The notes below the pieces were generated by a model. It was not told the origin of the DNA, searched no databases, and saw nothing but the letters and a program-made list of their open reading frames with translations. The translations under genes were made by a program, and so were the position numbers. DNA of 64,000 nucleotides from an uncultured Chlorobiaceae bacterium (GTDB lineage Bacteria > Bacteroidota > Chlorobiia > Chlorobiales > Chlorobiaceae). The DNA lies in contig CAIMPI010000009.1 in assembly GCA_903843305.1 (NCBI GenBank), forward strand, positions 1-64,000. The letters run 5' to 3'. Position 1 is the stretch's first letter. Each line of letters starts with the position of its first letter. Shown here piece after piece: positions 36,552-46,548 of this stretch.

Positions 36552-38345
36552 CTACCCTTTACGTTTCTTTTTGTTGCCTGTAAAAAATGAGGTCTCTTTT
36601 CCTGCCACTGCCGGTTTATAAGGTTTTTTAAAACTCTTTTTTGGTGCGTAAGGTGACTCACGCTCCTGCTCTTCCATTTTGGTAAGCCTCAACTGACGAC
36701 CACATACCCTCACTTTTCTCAGCTCATGAAAGATATTATCAGGCATCCCCTGGGGCAATTCGACAGTACTGTAACTATCATTGATAGAAATATGGCCGAC
36801 TGATTCCGGATCAAGTCCAACCTCGTTAAGGATTGCGCCAAGAATATTGCCAGCCTTGACACCATGTTCACTGCCTACCTCAAGGCGGTACTTCTCCTTG
36901 CCTTCTTCGCCATAAGCCTCGCCCTTGCTTCTCCTTTTGACAGGCCCACGATCCCTGTCGCCCCCCCGCTCTCTGCCCGATCCTTCTCTCTCATCATGAA
37001 ACTTTGACTTCTCGGGCTTGTTGGATAAAAGAAGCGGCGTTTCACCCTGAACCATTGAGGCAAGAGCTGCAGCAGCTTCAAGTTCCGGGACATCATGCTC
37101 GTGACAGTACTGTTCAATAAGCTTGGTAAAAAATCCAAGATCTTCTGCTGCAATCGTATCAGTGATACGCTGATTGAACTTTGCAATCCTCTTGTTATTG
37201 ATGACTTCAGTGGTTGGCAGTTCCATCAGCTCAATACGGCTATGCGTTGCACGTTCAATGGAGTAAAGCATGTTTTTCTCTCTGGGAGAGACAAACAGAA
37301 TGGCATCGCCAGCACGCCCAGCACGCCCGGTACGTCCAATACGGTGCACATAGGATTCTGTATCAGAAGGAATGTCGTAGTTGATAACATGGCTGATACG
37401 ATCAACATCAAGTCCGCGTGCAGCAACATCGGTAGCAATAACAATACTCAACACTCCATTCTTCAGTTGCTCGACGGTACGTTCACGCTGACTCTGGGGC
37501 ATATCTCCGTTGAGAGCGGCGGCACCATATCCTCTGGCCTGAAGCTTTTCAGCAAGTTCAATCGTCATGGTTTTGGTACGTACAAAAATGAGCATTCCAT
37601 CAAACGACTCAACTTCGAGAATTCTGGTCAGGATGTCGATCTTGTGGCTACCACCGACAATCCAGTACCGCTGCCGAGTGGTATCAACCGTCGTGGTTTT
37701 TGTCTGTATCGTAACCTCTGCAGGATTAGTAAGATACTTTTGGGCAATACGGCGGATCACCGGAGGCATGGTTGCCGAGAAAAGGGCAATCTGCCGGCCT
37801 TTTGGTGTCTGCTCAAGAATCCATTCGACGTCGTCGATAAATCCCATGCGAAGCATTTCGTCAGCCTCATCAAGCACAAGGCACTTCAGCGAAGAAAGAT
37901 TGAGTGAGCCGCGCCGCATATGATCCATAACACGACCTGGTGTTCCAACTACAATATGCACTCCGCGTCTCAACATGCGAAGCTGAATGCCGTAATCCTG
38001 CCCGCCATAAATAGGTACGACATGAAAACCCTTGAGGTATTCAGCATAACGCTGAAAGGCCTCGGCAACCTGAATAGCAAGCTCCCTTGTCGGAGCGAGC
38101 ACAAGCGCCTGAGGTTCAGCTTGTTCAAGGTTGATATTGGAGAGTATCGGCAGTGCAAAGGCAGCGGTTTTTCCTGTCCCTGTCTGTGCCTGCCCGAGAA
38201 CGTCACGTCCTTCGAGAATCAATGGAATTGTCTGAGCCTGAATTGGTGTGGGGCTTTCGTAGCCAACCTCCGCAAGCGCCCTCATTAACGGTTCGGCAAG
38301 CTGAAGGGTGTGAAAATCCGTCGGCAATAATTGCTGGTCTTTCAT
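36552..38345 (-). CDS. deaD: DEAD-box ATP-dependent RNA helicase (DeaD/CsdA-like)
   Basis: A 597-residue helicase: Q-motif ESPTPIQAQTIPL, Walker A AQTGTGKTAAFALP, VLAPTRELAIQ, VGTPGRVMDHM, DEADEMLRMGF, SAT, then ATDVAARGLDVDRISHVINYD and HRIGRTGRAGRAGDA. A charged linker and a DbpA-type RNA-binding domain (GNILGAILNEVGLDPESVGHI) with a Lys-rich tail finish it. It should unwind structured RNA in ribosome assembly and mRNA decay, especially in the cold. I chose the ATG at 38345 (MKDQQLLPTDF): the upstream in-frame extension crosses a terminator hairpin and reads MLPLLPRTRLFFIN, which is not family-like. Confidence 0.93.
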   Translation of the reverse strand: MKDQQLLPTDFHTLQLAEPLMRALAEVGYESPTPIQAQTIPLILEGRDVLGQAQTGTGKTAAFALPILSNINLEQAEPQALVLAPTRELAIQVAEAFQRYAEYLKGFHVVPIYGGQDYGIQLRMLRRGVHIVVGTPGRVMDHMRRGSLNLSSLKCLVLDEADEMLRMGFIDDVEWILEQTPKGRQIALFSATMPPVIRRIAQKYLTNPAEVTIQTKTTTVDTTRQRYWIVGGSHKIDILTRILEVESFDGMLIFVRTKTMTIELAEKLQARGYGAAALNGDMPQSQRERTVEQLKNGVLSIVIATDVAARGLDVDRISHVINYDIPSDTESYVHRIGRTGRAGRAGDAILFVSPREKNMLYSIERATHSRIELMELPTTEVINNKRIAKFNQRITDTIAAEDLGFFTKLIEQYCHEHDVPELEAAAALASMVQGETPLLLSNKPEKSKFHDEREGSGRERGGDRDRGPVKRRSKGEAYGEEGKEKYRLEVGSEHGVKAGNILGAILNEVGLDPESVGHISINDSYSTVELPQGMPDNIFHELRKVRVCGRQLRLTKMEEQERESPYAPKKSFKKPYKPAVAGKETSFFTGNKKKRKG

Positions 38346-38372
38346 TTGTGTATTCGTTTCCAGATCATTGAT

Positions 38373-38394
38373 AAAAAAAAGCCTCGTGCGAGGC
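38373..38394 (-). terminator. Leader terminator (attenuator) ahead of the helicase gene
   Basis: On the minus strand a perfect GCCTCG-CA-CGAGGC hairpin (38394-38381) is followed by eight T (38380-38373). It ends only 27 bases before the helicase start codon, too close to hold a promoter in between. No minus-strand gene lies upstream, since waaA is divergent, so this intrinsic terminator must sit in the helicase's own leader and implies attenuation. Confidence 0.75.
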
Positions 38395-38408
38395 AAGAGT
38401 GGCAGCAA

Positions 38409-38726
38409 TGCAGGAAAGAAAAAAATGAAGAAGAGTTCTCATCAACCGAAAACATCGGGGCAGCCTAAAACAAAGCCAAGCGCCATCGAATCGTCACAAA
38501 CGCTGGAAATTTATACTTGATAATACTATAAATTTTTCAGCGTCCTTTCTTAGCATATTCACCACGCATTATAAACTTCAGGATGATAACATTTTTTTTT
38601 GTAAAAGGCGAATTTATTTTATATGCCTTAAAACAGTTGAACGGCTTGACTCATCCACTATTCATTCAGCTTTTTGTGTTACCTTCAAAGTCATCTAAAC
38701 ATTTTTGAGTGAGGAAAAATGTCGTT
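38409..38726. other. Divergent intergenic region between helicase and waaA
   Basis: This 318-bp AT-rich gap must hold promoters for both divergent genes and a long 5' leader for the helicase. I can point to the leader terminator below 38394 and an AGTGAGG ribosome-site-like motif before waaA, but not to a definite -35/-10 pair. Confidence 0.4.
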
Positions 38727-40013
38727 ATGAACAGTCCTGCTTTTTTATTCTATACCATACTTTTCCCCATTTTTCTCGGAATTGCAAGGCTCTTCAGTTT
38801 TCTCCACCCCAAGCTTCGGACTTTTTTCACGGTACGAAAAGGAATGTTCGATGAACTGGAACAAAAAATCAGCAAGCTCCCCTCTTCTCCTTTCAAATTA
38901 TGGGTCCATGCAGCCTCAGTAGGCGAATTCGAACAGGCGCGTCCTATCATTGCTGCGCTGAAAAAGAGTCACCCGGAGATAACTCTTTTTATCTCTTTTC
39001 TTTCAGATTCCGGATATAACTCCAGAAAAAACTTCCCTGAGGCGTCCGCTGTCTTTTACCTGCCAACAGACACGCAGAGCAATGCAAGAAAACTGATCTC
39101 GCTGATCAAACCAGATGTACTTCTTCTCATGCGTTACGATTTCTGGCCAAACCATCTCCTCGAAGCAAAAAAAAGCGGAGCAAAGCTGATTCTTGCAGCA
39201 GCCGTACTGCAAAAGAACGCTCCATACTTCAAACCCTTTCTAAAAAGCTTCTACAAGAACATTTTTCATCTCTTTGATCATCTTTATACGGTCTCATCAA
39301 ATGATACGCTTGCTTTCAGACAGACATTCAATTGCCAAAAGGCTGAAAGCGCAGGGGATCCAAGGTTTGACCAGGTCTTTCTGCGCAGCCAAAACTGTAC
39401 GAAGGTTAATTACCTCAAACCTTTTTTTGCAAACCATACCGTACTGGTGGCCGGAAGCGTATGGGATCGAGACGTAAACATACTCCTTCCTGCATGGCAA
39501 GAGCTTGAAAAACGGCCATCACTTATTCTTGTCCCGCATGAAGTATGCCCCGAAAACATGGCTCACCTTTATCAGGAGCTTCAAAAGCGTTCTTTGGCCT
39601 ATACCCCGGTATCAACACTGAATGGCACATTCGATCCTGAAAGGGAGATTCTGGTTGTCGACCAAACTGGCTATCTTGTTGAACTCTATTCACTCGCATC
39701 AATAGCTTATGTCGGAGGAGGATTCGGTGTTAATGTGCATAACACGCTCGAACCCGCAGTCTATAACATCCCTGTACTCTTCGGTCCCCGCTACCATAAC
39801 TCCCCCGAAGCGGAAGGTCTTGTTGCTGCAGGCGGTGCAACAGTCATTCACAATCAAAAGGAACTCGCCTTTACATTAAAAACCATGACTACCGATGCTA
39901 CAAAAATAAAAAAGAGCGGGATGGCCGCCGGAAAATTCGTTCAAGCACGTACTGGAGCCACGGGGATAATAGCACAATGCATTGAACACTACTATGATAC
40001 CCGGGCACACTAA
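38727..40013 (+). CDS. waaA: 3-deoxy-D-manno-octulosonic acid (Kdo) transferase
   Basis: A 428-residue GT30 glycosyltransferase that adds Kdo from CMP-Kdo to lipid A precursor at the inner membrane, an essential early LPS step and a mark of a Gram-negative envelope. It has one N-terminal membrane anchor (FLFYTILFPIFLGIARLF). The catalytic Glu is in VHAASVGEFEQARP. The nucleotide-sugar site is YVGGGFGVNVHNTLEPAVYNIPVLFGP, in two adjoining parts. I chose the ATG at 38727 over the GTG at 38709, whose extra residues MRKNVV look unnatural and overlap the ribosome-site-like GAGG. Confidence 0.92.
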   Translation: MNSPAFLFYTILFPIFLGIARLFSFLHPKLRTFFTVRKGMFDELEQKISKLPSSPFKLWVHAASVGEFEQARPIIAALKKSHPEITLFISFLSDSGYNSRKNFPEASAVFYLPTDTQSNARKLISLIKPDVLLLMRYDFWPNHLLEAKKSGAKLILAAAVLQKNAPYFKPFLKSFYKNIFHLFDHLYTVSSNDTLAFRQTFNCQKAESAGDPRFDQVFLRSQNCTKVNYLKPFFANHTVLVAGSVWDRDVNILLPAWQELEKRPSLILVPHEVCPENMAHLYQELQKRSLAYTPVSTLNGTFDPEREILVVDQTGYLVELYSLASIAYVGGGFGVNVHNTLEPAVYNIPVLFGPRYHNSPEAEGLVAAGGATVIHNQKELAFTLKTMTTDATKIKKSGMAAGKFVQARTGATGIIAQCIEHYYDTRAH

Positions 40014-40074
40014 AACCTGCGTGGTGATGTGGAACCGAAAATAGCCATTCTCAAAAGCAAATACACAATATCAC

Positions 40075-40839
40075 CTACGTCCCCTTTTCTGGCTTGAGGG
40101 GCAGGGGTTTACGTTTGTGATACTTCTTTTCCCAACCCTGTATTGCTATTGCCTCAAAGGTTCGCTTGCCGGTTATTATGCCGGTAATTTTCAGATATCT
40201 GCCGGGAGTAATCTGTGTCTTTGGACGCACTTCGGCCTTACTAATGTCAACTCGCCATAGAGCTTTACCAAAGTCTTTCAGAACAAGAGAATGGTGAATC
40301 GTGTCGACCTGAATGACCTTTCCTCCAAGTAATCCTTTTTGTGAATTGGTCCAGCGCTGTTCATTGGCGTTTATAAGATTGTTGTAAACATGAACATTTT
40401 CTATGAGATAACGGTGAATGTAGCCTCCAATATCAACCGTGTTCAGACCAACGCTGAGCAAAAGACTTGCAAAGAGTGAAGCTGCAATAACCTTTGTTGC
40501 TGAATAACGGTAACCTTTTTTTGTGTGCCGAAATCCAAAAAATGCAACCAGGGTAAAGAGGACAAGAGCCGCCAGCCAAATATAGGGAATGCTTGATATA
40601 ACCTCGGCCACAAAAGGGCGCTCAATTAAAAAACGGTTTATATAATCGTGATCCTCAATGAAATCGTTATCAAGGAACACATAAATCGCCGTTGCCATAG
40701 ACAATGCGCCTGTTAAAACCGAAATTGCAGCAAGCAACCAAAAGCCTAACCGCTTGACAAGAAAACGCCAGCGAGGAATGAGCTCGACATGTCTTTTTTC
40801 AATTTCATCCAGGATAAACTTTGATCTGTCCTTTTGCAT
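40075..40839 (-). CDS. Membrane protein downstream of an ECF sigma factor (candidate anti-sigma factor)
   Basis: A 254-residue protein. An N-terminal cytoplasmic helix (MQKDRSKFILDEIEKRHVELIP) precedes three membrane segments: about residues 33-56 (FWLLAAISVLTGALSMATAIYVF), 88-105 (IWLAALVLFTLVAFFGF) and 120-138 (VIAASLFASLLLSVGL). The C-terminal 100 residues look like a small beta-barrel or OB-type fold (GKVIQVDTIHHSLVLKDFG, GRYLKITGIITGKRTF). I chose the ATG at 40839, seven bases after the sigma stop; the longer frame overlaps the sigma gene. No zinc-binding anti-sigma motif is present. An anti-sigma role is inferred from operon position only. Confidence 0.6.
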   Translation of the reverse strand: MQKDRSKFILDEIEKRHVELIPRWRFLVKRLGFWLLAAISVLTGALSMATAIYVFLDNDFIEDHDYINRFLIERPFVAEVISSIPYIWLAALVLFTLVAFFGFRHTKKGYRYSATKVIAASLFASLLLSVGLNTVDIGGYIHRYLIENVHVYNNLINANEQRWTNSQKGLLGGKVIQVDTIHHSLVLKDFGKALWRVDISKAEVRPKTQITPGRYLKITGIITGKRTFEAIAIQGWEKKYHKRKPLPLKPEKGT

Positions 40840-40846
40840 GAGGCCC

Positions 40847-41434
40847 TTACTGCTTACTCTTTTCCAAAAAAAATCTGATTTTTTTCTTTGCCCGATTAAC
40901 CAACGTAGCAACTGTTCCTTGAGGGATCTGCAAAATATCAGATATCTCCTCATAACTTTTTTCTTCAAAAAATTTCAGAACAATGACGTCACGATACTTT
41001 GTTTCAAGCCTGTCAACGGCAGCCTGAATTTCCGCTGAAGTATAGCGTTGACCCTCTAACTCTGTCAAGCCTGCGTCATCAACAATGTTTTCAAAAATAA
41101 AAGTTGTGTCCGGTGTTACTAATACGCTTGGACGACTCTTTTCCTTTCGGAAATAAGTTATTATTTCATTATGTGCGATTCTATAAATCCACGATGAAAA
41201 TTGGAGAGAAGTATCGTAATCGTTGAGATGGACAAACGTTTTGATAAATACTTCCTGAAGCAAATCCTCGGCTGCAGAGATATCCTTGCATCCCAAACGG
41301 AGAATATATCTCAAAAGAGGAGCCTCATAGCGTTGAACAATGGCGGCAAATGCCTGTTTATTTTCAATCGCTCTGGCAACCAGCTCCTGATCGATATCGT
41401 GCGACTGTTCTCGACGTATGGAAGTATGGGCCAT
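40847..41434 (-). CDS. ECF-type RNA polymerase sigma factor
   Basis: A 195-residue sigma-70-family protein with regions 2 and 4 only. Region 2: AFAAIVQRYEAPLLRYILRLG, then AEDLLQEVFIKTFVHLNDYD and FSSWIYRIAHNEIITYFRK. Region 4: VDRLETKYRDVIVLKFFEEKSYEEISDILQIPQGTVATLVNRAKKK, given by its parts RDVIVLKFFEEKSYEEIS and IPQGTVATLVNRA. It would direct polymerase to a stress regulon and is probably held inactive by a partner, for which the next membrane gene is the candidate. Confidence 0.92.
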   Translation of the reverse strand: MAHTSIRREQSHDIDQELVARAIENKQAFAAIVQRYEAPLLRYILRLGCKDISAAEDLLQEVFIKTFVHLNDYDTSLQFSSWIYRIAHNEIITYFRKEKSRPSVLVTPDTTFIFENIVDDAGLTELEGQRYTSAEIQAAVDRLETKYRDVIVLKFFEEKSYEEISDILQIPQGTVATLVNRAKKKIRFFLEKSKQ

Positions 41435-41496
41435 ATCTTGTTAAAAATCCTGAAGCGTCCTGTTGTCGATCCTCAAATACAACTCGTGATCCCGGC

Positions 41497-41697
41497 TTAT
41501 CCATTCACTCTCCGGGCTTCTTTGGCTTCAATATATAACCTCAAATGAGGATCATCAAAATCATTTCCCCGAAACGGTGAATGCTGCCGTCTCAGTCTTT
41601 TGAATTCCGGTTCGGATTCATGAGCTTTGTCGATTTGCGAGAGCCTGGCTTTTTTCGGCAGAACAACTTTTTCAAGAAGCACTTTCAGTGCACGCAA
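41497..41697 (-). CDS. Possible small protein with TTG start
   Basis: A 66-residue basic frame between the EamA transporter gene and the sigma gene, all on the minus strand. It has a TTG start at 41697 with AGGAG nine bases upstream, and starts 12 bases after the transporter stop. The sequence (RALKVLLEKVVLPKKARLSQI, then DFDDPHLRLYIEAKEARRV) is low in odd residues and could be real. I recognise no family. Ribosome site and spacing are the only support. Confidence 0.4.
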   Translation of the reverse strand: MRALKVLLEKVVLPKKARLSQIDKAHESEPEFKRLRRQHSPFRGNDFDDPHLRLYIEAKEARRVNG

Positions 41698-41709
41698 CAG
41701 CGTTAGCTC

Positions 41710-42123
41710 CTATAAAATAATCAGAACCGAGCCGCCGATAATGAGCAGCGCACCCATCAGGATTTTCCAGGTAAGTATTTCATGCAGAAGCACTGCCGAC
41801 AGGATAATGGCAATGGCTACGCTCATTTTATCGACAGGTGCAACCTGTGATACTTTGCCCAACTGCAGAGCCTTGAAATAGAATATCCACGACAAACCTG
41901 TCGCAACGCCCGACAGGCCAAGAAAGAGCCAGTTCTGTTTCGACAACAGGTTTATGCCCTCCACCTCTTTTCGGGCAAAGACAATACCCCATGCAATCAC
42001 CAATATAAACAGTGTTCGTATGGCGGTCGCAAGATCGGAGTTTATCCCTTTAATGCCGACCTTTGCAAGAATTGCTGTAAAGGCAGCAAAGAGAGCTGAC
42101 AGTAACGCGTAGAACCACCACAT
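41710..42123 (-). CDS. EamA/DMT-family transporter, half-size
   Basis: A 137-residue inner-membrane protein with about five hydrophobic segments (WFYALLSALFAAFTAILAKVG, TLFILVIAWGIVFA, WLFLGLSGVATGLSWIFYF, MSVAIAIILSAVLLHEI, ILMGALLIIGGSVLIIL). The LSWIFYFKALQLGKVSQVAPVDK stretch is the EamA signature, with parts FYFKALQLG and VSQVAPVDK. Standard DMT exporters have ten helices; this is a single repeat that would function as a dimer. Substrate is unknown. Confidence 0.85.
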   Translation of the reverse strand: MWWFYALLSALFAAFTAILAKVGIKGINSDLATAIRTLFILVIAWGIVFARKEVEGINLLSKQNWLFLGLSGVATGLSWIFYFKALQLGKVSQVAPVDKMSVAIAIILSAVLLHEILTWKILMGALLIIGGSVLIIL

Positions 42124-42185
42124 ATTTCCTCCTGTATAATTTTTTCCAATATTTCCCCTCTGCTATAGTGCTGTGAGCAGCTCAA

Positions 42186-44162
42186 CTATTCGTAGCGGAG
42201 TGCTTCGAGCGGCTTGAGCTCAGCGGCTTTGCGGGCTGGCCAAAGACCGAAAAATATGCCGATGAGGGCAGAGAATGCTGTTGCAACCACGACCGAGACA
42301 ATGGATGTTTTTACCGCCCAATCGGCAAAATATGCGAGCAAGAACGAGACACCGACACCGGCAATGATCCCGATCACACCTCCACTGATTGTGAGTCCAA
42401 CCGATTCGACCAGAAACTGCAGCATGATATCTCCTTTTCTTGCGCCGATAGCCTTGCGAAGCCCGATTTCCCGTGTCCGTTCGGTCACAGAGACAAGCAT
42501 GATGTTCATAATGCCGATCCCCCCCACAACCAGCGATATGGCGGCTATGGAGCCAAGCAGCAGGCTCATGGTCTGCGTGGTGCTGCTCAGCATCTTCTGT
42601 ATCTCGGTCATGTCCCTGATATTGAAGGAGTCATCATCCGATTTCAGCCGATGCCGTTTGCGGATCTGTTCGTCGATCGCACTCTTGGCGGGATCAATCA
42701 GCGCAGGCTGCGATACCTCCACAAAAATGCCGCTGAGGAAATTCTTTCCGAGTACCCTGTACATGGCCGTCGTTACCGGTATGAGCACAATATCATCCTC
42801 ATCCTGCGGCCCTGAAAACCCTTTTGCCGGAGCAATTCCTATCACTGTAAAGTTGATCCGGTTGATCTTGATGGTTCTGCCAAGAGGGTTGCTGTTTCCA
42901 AAGAGCTCCTTGACGACTGTCACGCCGATAATGGCCACCTTGTCGCGTTTCCGGATCTCTTCCTCTGTAAACCACCGGCCGACGGTGGGGATTGTAGCCC
43001 GCATGTCGCCATACTCATAGCCGACACCGGAGAGGCTCGAACTCCAGTTTTTGTTGCCGTACACAATCCGCCCGGCACCGTTTACTACTCCGCTGGCGCT
43101 TTTTACCAGCGATTTGAGGGTAGCGATGTCGTCCACATCGGTAAAGGTGAATCGGGCAACCGCACCGGCACCCTGTGCAGCACCCCTGATTTTGGCCGAT
43201 CCGCCCCTGATCGAGAGCATGTTGGAGCCCATCGATTTGAGTTGCTCCTGCATGGACGCTTTGGCGCCCTCACCGAGGGCCATCATGGCTATCACCGAGG
43301 CAACGCCGACAAAGATGCCGAGCACAGAGAGAAATGAGCGCAGCTTGTTGGCAAGTATGGCCTGAAAAGCCTGCGCCATAAAGCCGATAAAGCGCCCATC
43401 CTGCCATAACGAAACATGTTTTGCGCCATGCACGTCAAACCTCCGGTCCGCTGCTGCTGGTACAACGGGCTCCGTTCCAGCACGGCGTTCATCGGATATA
43501 ATGACTCCATCCCTCATGGTAATGACCCTGTCTGCATAGGCCGCGATATCGTTTTCATGGGTAACCATGACGATGGTTTTTCCCGCTTCATGAAGCTCTT
43601 TGAAGATCTTCATGATCTCGGACGAGTTCTTCGTATCGAGGTTGCCGGTCGGTTCGTCGGCAAAGATGATCAGCGGATCGCGTAACAAAGCTCTCGCTAT
43701 GGCCACACGCTGCTGCTCGCCACCGGAGAGCTGGTTCGGTGTGTGGTCCATTCGTTTGTCAAGGCCGACCTGCCGAAGCCGCTCAATCGCCTCCTGGCGG
43801 AATTCTCCTTTGAGGCCGCTGTAGATGTGCGGCAACCGGACGTTCTCCACGATGGTCATGCGCTTGAGCAGGTGAAACTGCTGAAACACAAATCCGGCAA
43901 TATTGTTGCGCACGCCAGCCTGTTCATCTTCCGTCATGGTGTTGACATTCTGGCCGAGCAGCAGGTAGTCACCCTTGTCTGGCGTGTCGAGCAGACCGAG
44001 TATCTGCATAAGCGAGGATTTGCCTGATCCGGAAGCACCCATGATGGCCACAAAGTCGCCCCGCTCTATCTGCACCGAAACACCGCGCAGCGCCTGAACG
44101 GTACTCTCCCCGATCTGGTAGGTGCGGTGCACATCGACCAACTGAAGCAGTGGCGTTGTCAT
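42186..44162 (-). CDS. macB: MacB-type ABC transporter, ATPase-permease fusion
   Basis: A 658-residue protein. Residues 1-225 are a LolD/MacB-type ATPase: [41 protein letters not shown] membrane helix ([30 protein letters not shown]) precedes the large periplasmic domain, and three C-terminal helices follow ([22 protein letters not shown], then the last two near residues 590-645). It works as a mechanotransmission pump with the adaptor and TolC-like proteins encoded upstream, extruding macrolides, peptides or envelope molecules. It overlaps the adaptor gene by four bases. Confidence 0.92.
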   Translation of the reverse strand: MTTPLLQLVDVHRTYQIGESTVQALRGVSVQIERGDFVAIMGASGSGKSSLMQILGLLDTPDKGDYLLLGQNVNTMTEDEQAGVRNNIAGFVFQQFHLLKRMTIVENVRLPHIYSGLKGEFRQEAIERLRQVGLDKRMDHTPNQLSGGEQQRVAIARALLRDPLIIFADEPTGNLDTKNSSEIMKIFKELHEAGKTIVMVTHENDIAAYADRVITMRDGVIISDERRAGTEPVVPAAADRRFDVHGAKHVSLWQDGRFIGFMAQAFQAILANKLRSFLSVLGIFVGVASVIAMMALGEGAKASMQEQLKSMGSNMLSIRGGSAKIRGAAQGAGAVARFTFTDVDDIATLKSLVKSASGVVNGAGRIVYGNKNWSSSLSGVGYEYGDMRATIPTVGRWFTEEEIRKRDKVAIIGVTVVKELFGNSNPLGRTIKINRINFTVIGIAPAKGFSGPQDEDDIVLIPVTTAMYRVLGKNFLSGIFVEVSQPALIDPAKSAIDEQIRKRHRLKSDDDSFNIRDMTEIQKMLSSTTQTMSLLLGSIAAISLVVGGIGIMNIMLVSVTERTREIGLRKAIGARKGDIMLQFLVESVGLTISGGVIGIIAGVGVSFLLAYFADWAVKTSIVSVVVATAFSALIGIFFGLWPARKAAELKPLEALRYE

Positions 44163-45130
44163 TCTCTCCTTCGGTTACGCTGGGGGGAAAAGGGGTTGCT
44201 ACCTCCGCTGTTTTTCGGCAGCACAAAGGTTGAATCCGGAAGCAGCACCACGGAACTGTCCGTCAACCCCTCAACAATTTCGACATTGCCTTCATCCTGC
44301 AGACCGGTTTTCACCGGACGGAAATGAGGCCTAACTCCTCTCTCTTCGCTTCTCTGAAGCACTCCGGTGCGGCCTCGTCTGCTCAGTACTGCCCTCAGTG
44401 GCAGGAGCAGTGCATTGCGCTTTTCCTGTACAATGATGCGGATGTTGGCGCTCATGCCGGAGCGGAAAACATCAGGAATGCGATCAGGCATCACATCGAC
44501 GTTGTAGATGTTCACGTTGTTCTGCAGATGGGACTCGTAGTATATATGGCCGACAACACCGTTCACCCGGATATCAGGATAAGCATCGAGGCCGATCACC
44601 GCCTTCTGGCCTGTTTTAACCCGTCCGATATCAGTTTCGTCAACGTAGGCTTTGACAATCAGATGGTCGGAGAGGACAAAAAGTGAGTCGTTCATCGTTA
44701 CGGTCTGGCCGGGATCGACGCTGCGTACAATGACCTGACCGTCCATTGGTGCGAGGACGGTGGTTCTTTTGTAGACATTGTTCCAGTAACTCTGCTCACT
44801 TTTTCCCTGCAGTTTCGCGGCATCGAGCAGCGCAGCTCGCTCTGTCGAGCTGAGCAAGGCAAGTACCGTTCCTTTTTTTACAACTGCGCCCTCTTGAACA
44901 AGAATCTCCTCAACTCTGCCGCCGACCGATGACTGTATTTTTACCCGGTTCTGCGGCTCTACCGCTCCGGTGGTCGATACCGATAAGCTTATGGTACCCC
45001 TGCTCGGACGAACCTTGTCAAAGCGTTTTTCCGTGCTCCTGCCACTTTTGAAAACAAAAAAACCTGCCACGCCAAGAATAATTGAGGCGACAACAATAGT
45101 GATAACAATTTTATTCCTGCTGACTTTCAA
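44159..45130 (-). CDS. macA: MacA-type periplasmic adaptor protein
   Basis: A 323-residue membrane-fusion protein. It has an N-terminal anchor ([20 protein letters not shown]), lipoyl half-motifs ([31 protein letters not shown], and [20 protein letters not shown] later), and beta-barrel and membrane-proximal domains. The helical hairpin between the lipoyl halves is very short ([21 protein letters not shown]), so it spans little of the periplasm itself. I chose the TTG at 45130 because an AAGGAGG ribosome site lies five bases upstream and it gives [14 protein letters not shown]. Upstream in-frame ATGs would put that site inside the coding region. It overlaps tolC by 20 bases. Confidence 0.87.
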   Translation of the reverse strand: MKVSRNKIVITIVVASIILGVAGFFVFKSGRSTEKRFDKVRPSRGTISLSVSTTGAVEPQNRVKIQSSVGGRVEEILVQEGAVVKKGTVLALLSSTERAALLDAAKLQGKSEQSYWNNVYKRTTVLAPMDGQVIVRSVDPGQTVTMNDSLFVLSDHLIVKAYVDETDIGRVKTGQKAVIGLDAYPDIRVNGVVGHIYYESHLQNNVNIYNVDVMPDRIPDVFRSGMSANIRIIVQEKRNALLLPLRAVLSRRGRTGVLQRSEERGVRPHFRPVKTGLQDEGNVEIVEGLTDSSVVLLPDSTFVLPKNSGGSNPFSPQRNRRRE

Positions 45131-46382
45131 GTCCGCCTCCTTTTGCATGAATCCATTGAGCCTCGGCAATCAAAAGATTTGCCCCGGCATTGAGATACTC
45201 TTTTTTAGCACTGACAAGATTATTTTCGATAATAATCCACTCGTTGAAGCTCAAAAGTCCGTTTGAGTACTGCGCGTTGGCGATGGTCGAGCGTTCAACG
45301 GCTGCATCAAGAAACTTTTTACGCACCAGAACCAACTGTCGCGCATCGAGAAAGCCCTTCCAGCTCTCTTCGAGGCTGTCGTAGAGCTGCAGATAGCCGC
45401 TCTTTTCACGGGCGTCATCCTGGCTCAGCACCGCCATGGCCCGCGATACCCGTGCCCGACCGGTTCCCCCTCCATAGATCGGTACGGAGACCGTAACACC
45501 GCCGTTCCAGTCCAGCGGATTGGCCGAGAGCTGGTCAATGGCGCTGCGCCCGACCGATGCGGTGAGATAGAGCTGCGGTGCGAATGCGCTTCGGGAGGCA
45601 TCGAGCTCGTAACGGGCGGCCCTACTTTGTGCATCAAGCTCTTGAAAGAGCGGGTTTTGTTTGGCAAGCAGCGCAATGTCAGGCGTTACCGCAGAGAGCT
45701 CTGTGGCCTTGAACGCTCCCTCAACACTCAGCGGAGTATGCTGGTCACGGCCTATTGCCGACGCGAGTTTTGCCTGGGCGAGCGAAAGGCCGCGCTCAGC
45801 CTGCGATACTTCAAACGTTGCTGAAGCAAGATCGGCTTCGGCCTGGCGAAGCGAACCGATATGTTCACGGCCGCCCTGATAACGAAGATTGATCAGCCGT
45901 TTGTTGTTACTGCGCCGGGCAGCAATCTCGCGGGAAAGAGCGACAAGATCCTGCGCTTTGAGCAGCTCGGTGAATGCCGAGCGGAGGGAAAATCGGACGT
46001 CGGCAGAGACTGCGCTGTAGTTCTGCTGGGCAGCTTTGATCGACTCTTCATTGCTCGACACCAGATTTGCAGTTTTGTGGCCATCAAAAAGCAGTTGACT
46101 AGCCGAAATCGAGTAGCTGAAGCGCGATGAGACGCTGCCTCCCTTTGCTGTGCTGCCGCTCTCCTGTGAGCTTGCCCCGATACTTAGCTGCGGAAGCAGT
46201 GCGCCTTTGGTGATGCGTTTGTCCGATTCAGCCTGCTGCAGAACCGCCAGGGCGCTGTAGAGGTCGGGGTGAGCCCGACGAGCCTCACTGGCGCACTGCT
46301 CCCAAGTCAATCGCTCGGCTGCGTGAACCGGCTGAGCAGTGACAAGAAGCAGTAACACTATTGAATATTTTTTTGCTCTCAT
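45111..46382 (-). CDS. TolC-family outer-membrane efflux protein
   Basis: A 423-residue protein with a signal peptide (KKYSIVLLLLVTAQPVHAAERLTWEQC). Two TolC/OEP repeats follow, each of long helices around a short beta-strand pair (QLSIGASSQES and PQLYLTASVGRS). It would form the trimeric outer-membrane channel for the MacAB pump encoded directly downstream and overlapping. It ends GGGLESQQE and lacks a long C-terminal tail. Confidence 0.9.
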   Translation of the reverse strand: MRAKKYSIVLLLLVTAQPVHAAERLTWEQCASEARRAHPDLYSALAVLQQAESDKRITKGALLPQLSIGASSQESGSTAKGGSVSSRFSYSISASQLLFDGHKTANLVSSNEESIKAAQQNYSAVSADVRFSLRSAFTELLKAQDLVALSREIAARRSNNKRLINLRYQGGREHIGSLRQAEADLASATFEVSQAERGLSLAQAKLASAIGRDQHTPLSVEGAFKATELSAVTPDIALLAKQNPLFQELDAQSRAARYELDASRSAFAPQLYLTASVGRSAIDQLSANPLDWNGGVTVSVPIYGGGTGRARVSRAMAVLSQDDAREKSGYLQLYDSLEESWKGFLDARQLVLVRKKFLDAAVERSTIANAQYSNGLLSFNEWIIIENNLVSAKKEYLNAGANLLIAEAQWIHAKGGGLESQQE

Positions 46383-46548
46383 AGTAGTGCTTGTTCCCTC
46401 AAAAATTGAATTCCTGGCAGCTCTGCTTTATTTGTCACGTCAATAAACCTTTTCCGCAATTTTACGTTTTTTCTGGATTGGGCGAAACTCGAAATCCTTT
46501 ATGAAGCCTGAATAACTGGTTATAACATAATATAATAATGGACAAGTT

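Noticed and set aside
42214-43020. 268-codon plus-strand frame opposite macB
   Set aside because: Antisense shadow of a clear ABC transporter gene; Ser/Thr/Met/Ile-rich translation typical of such shadows.
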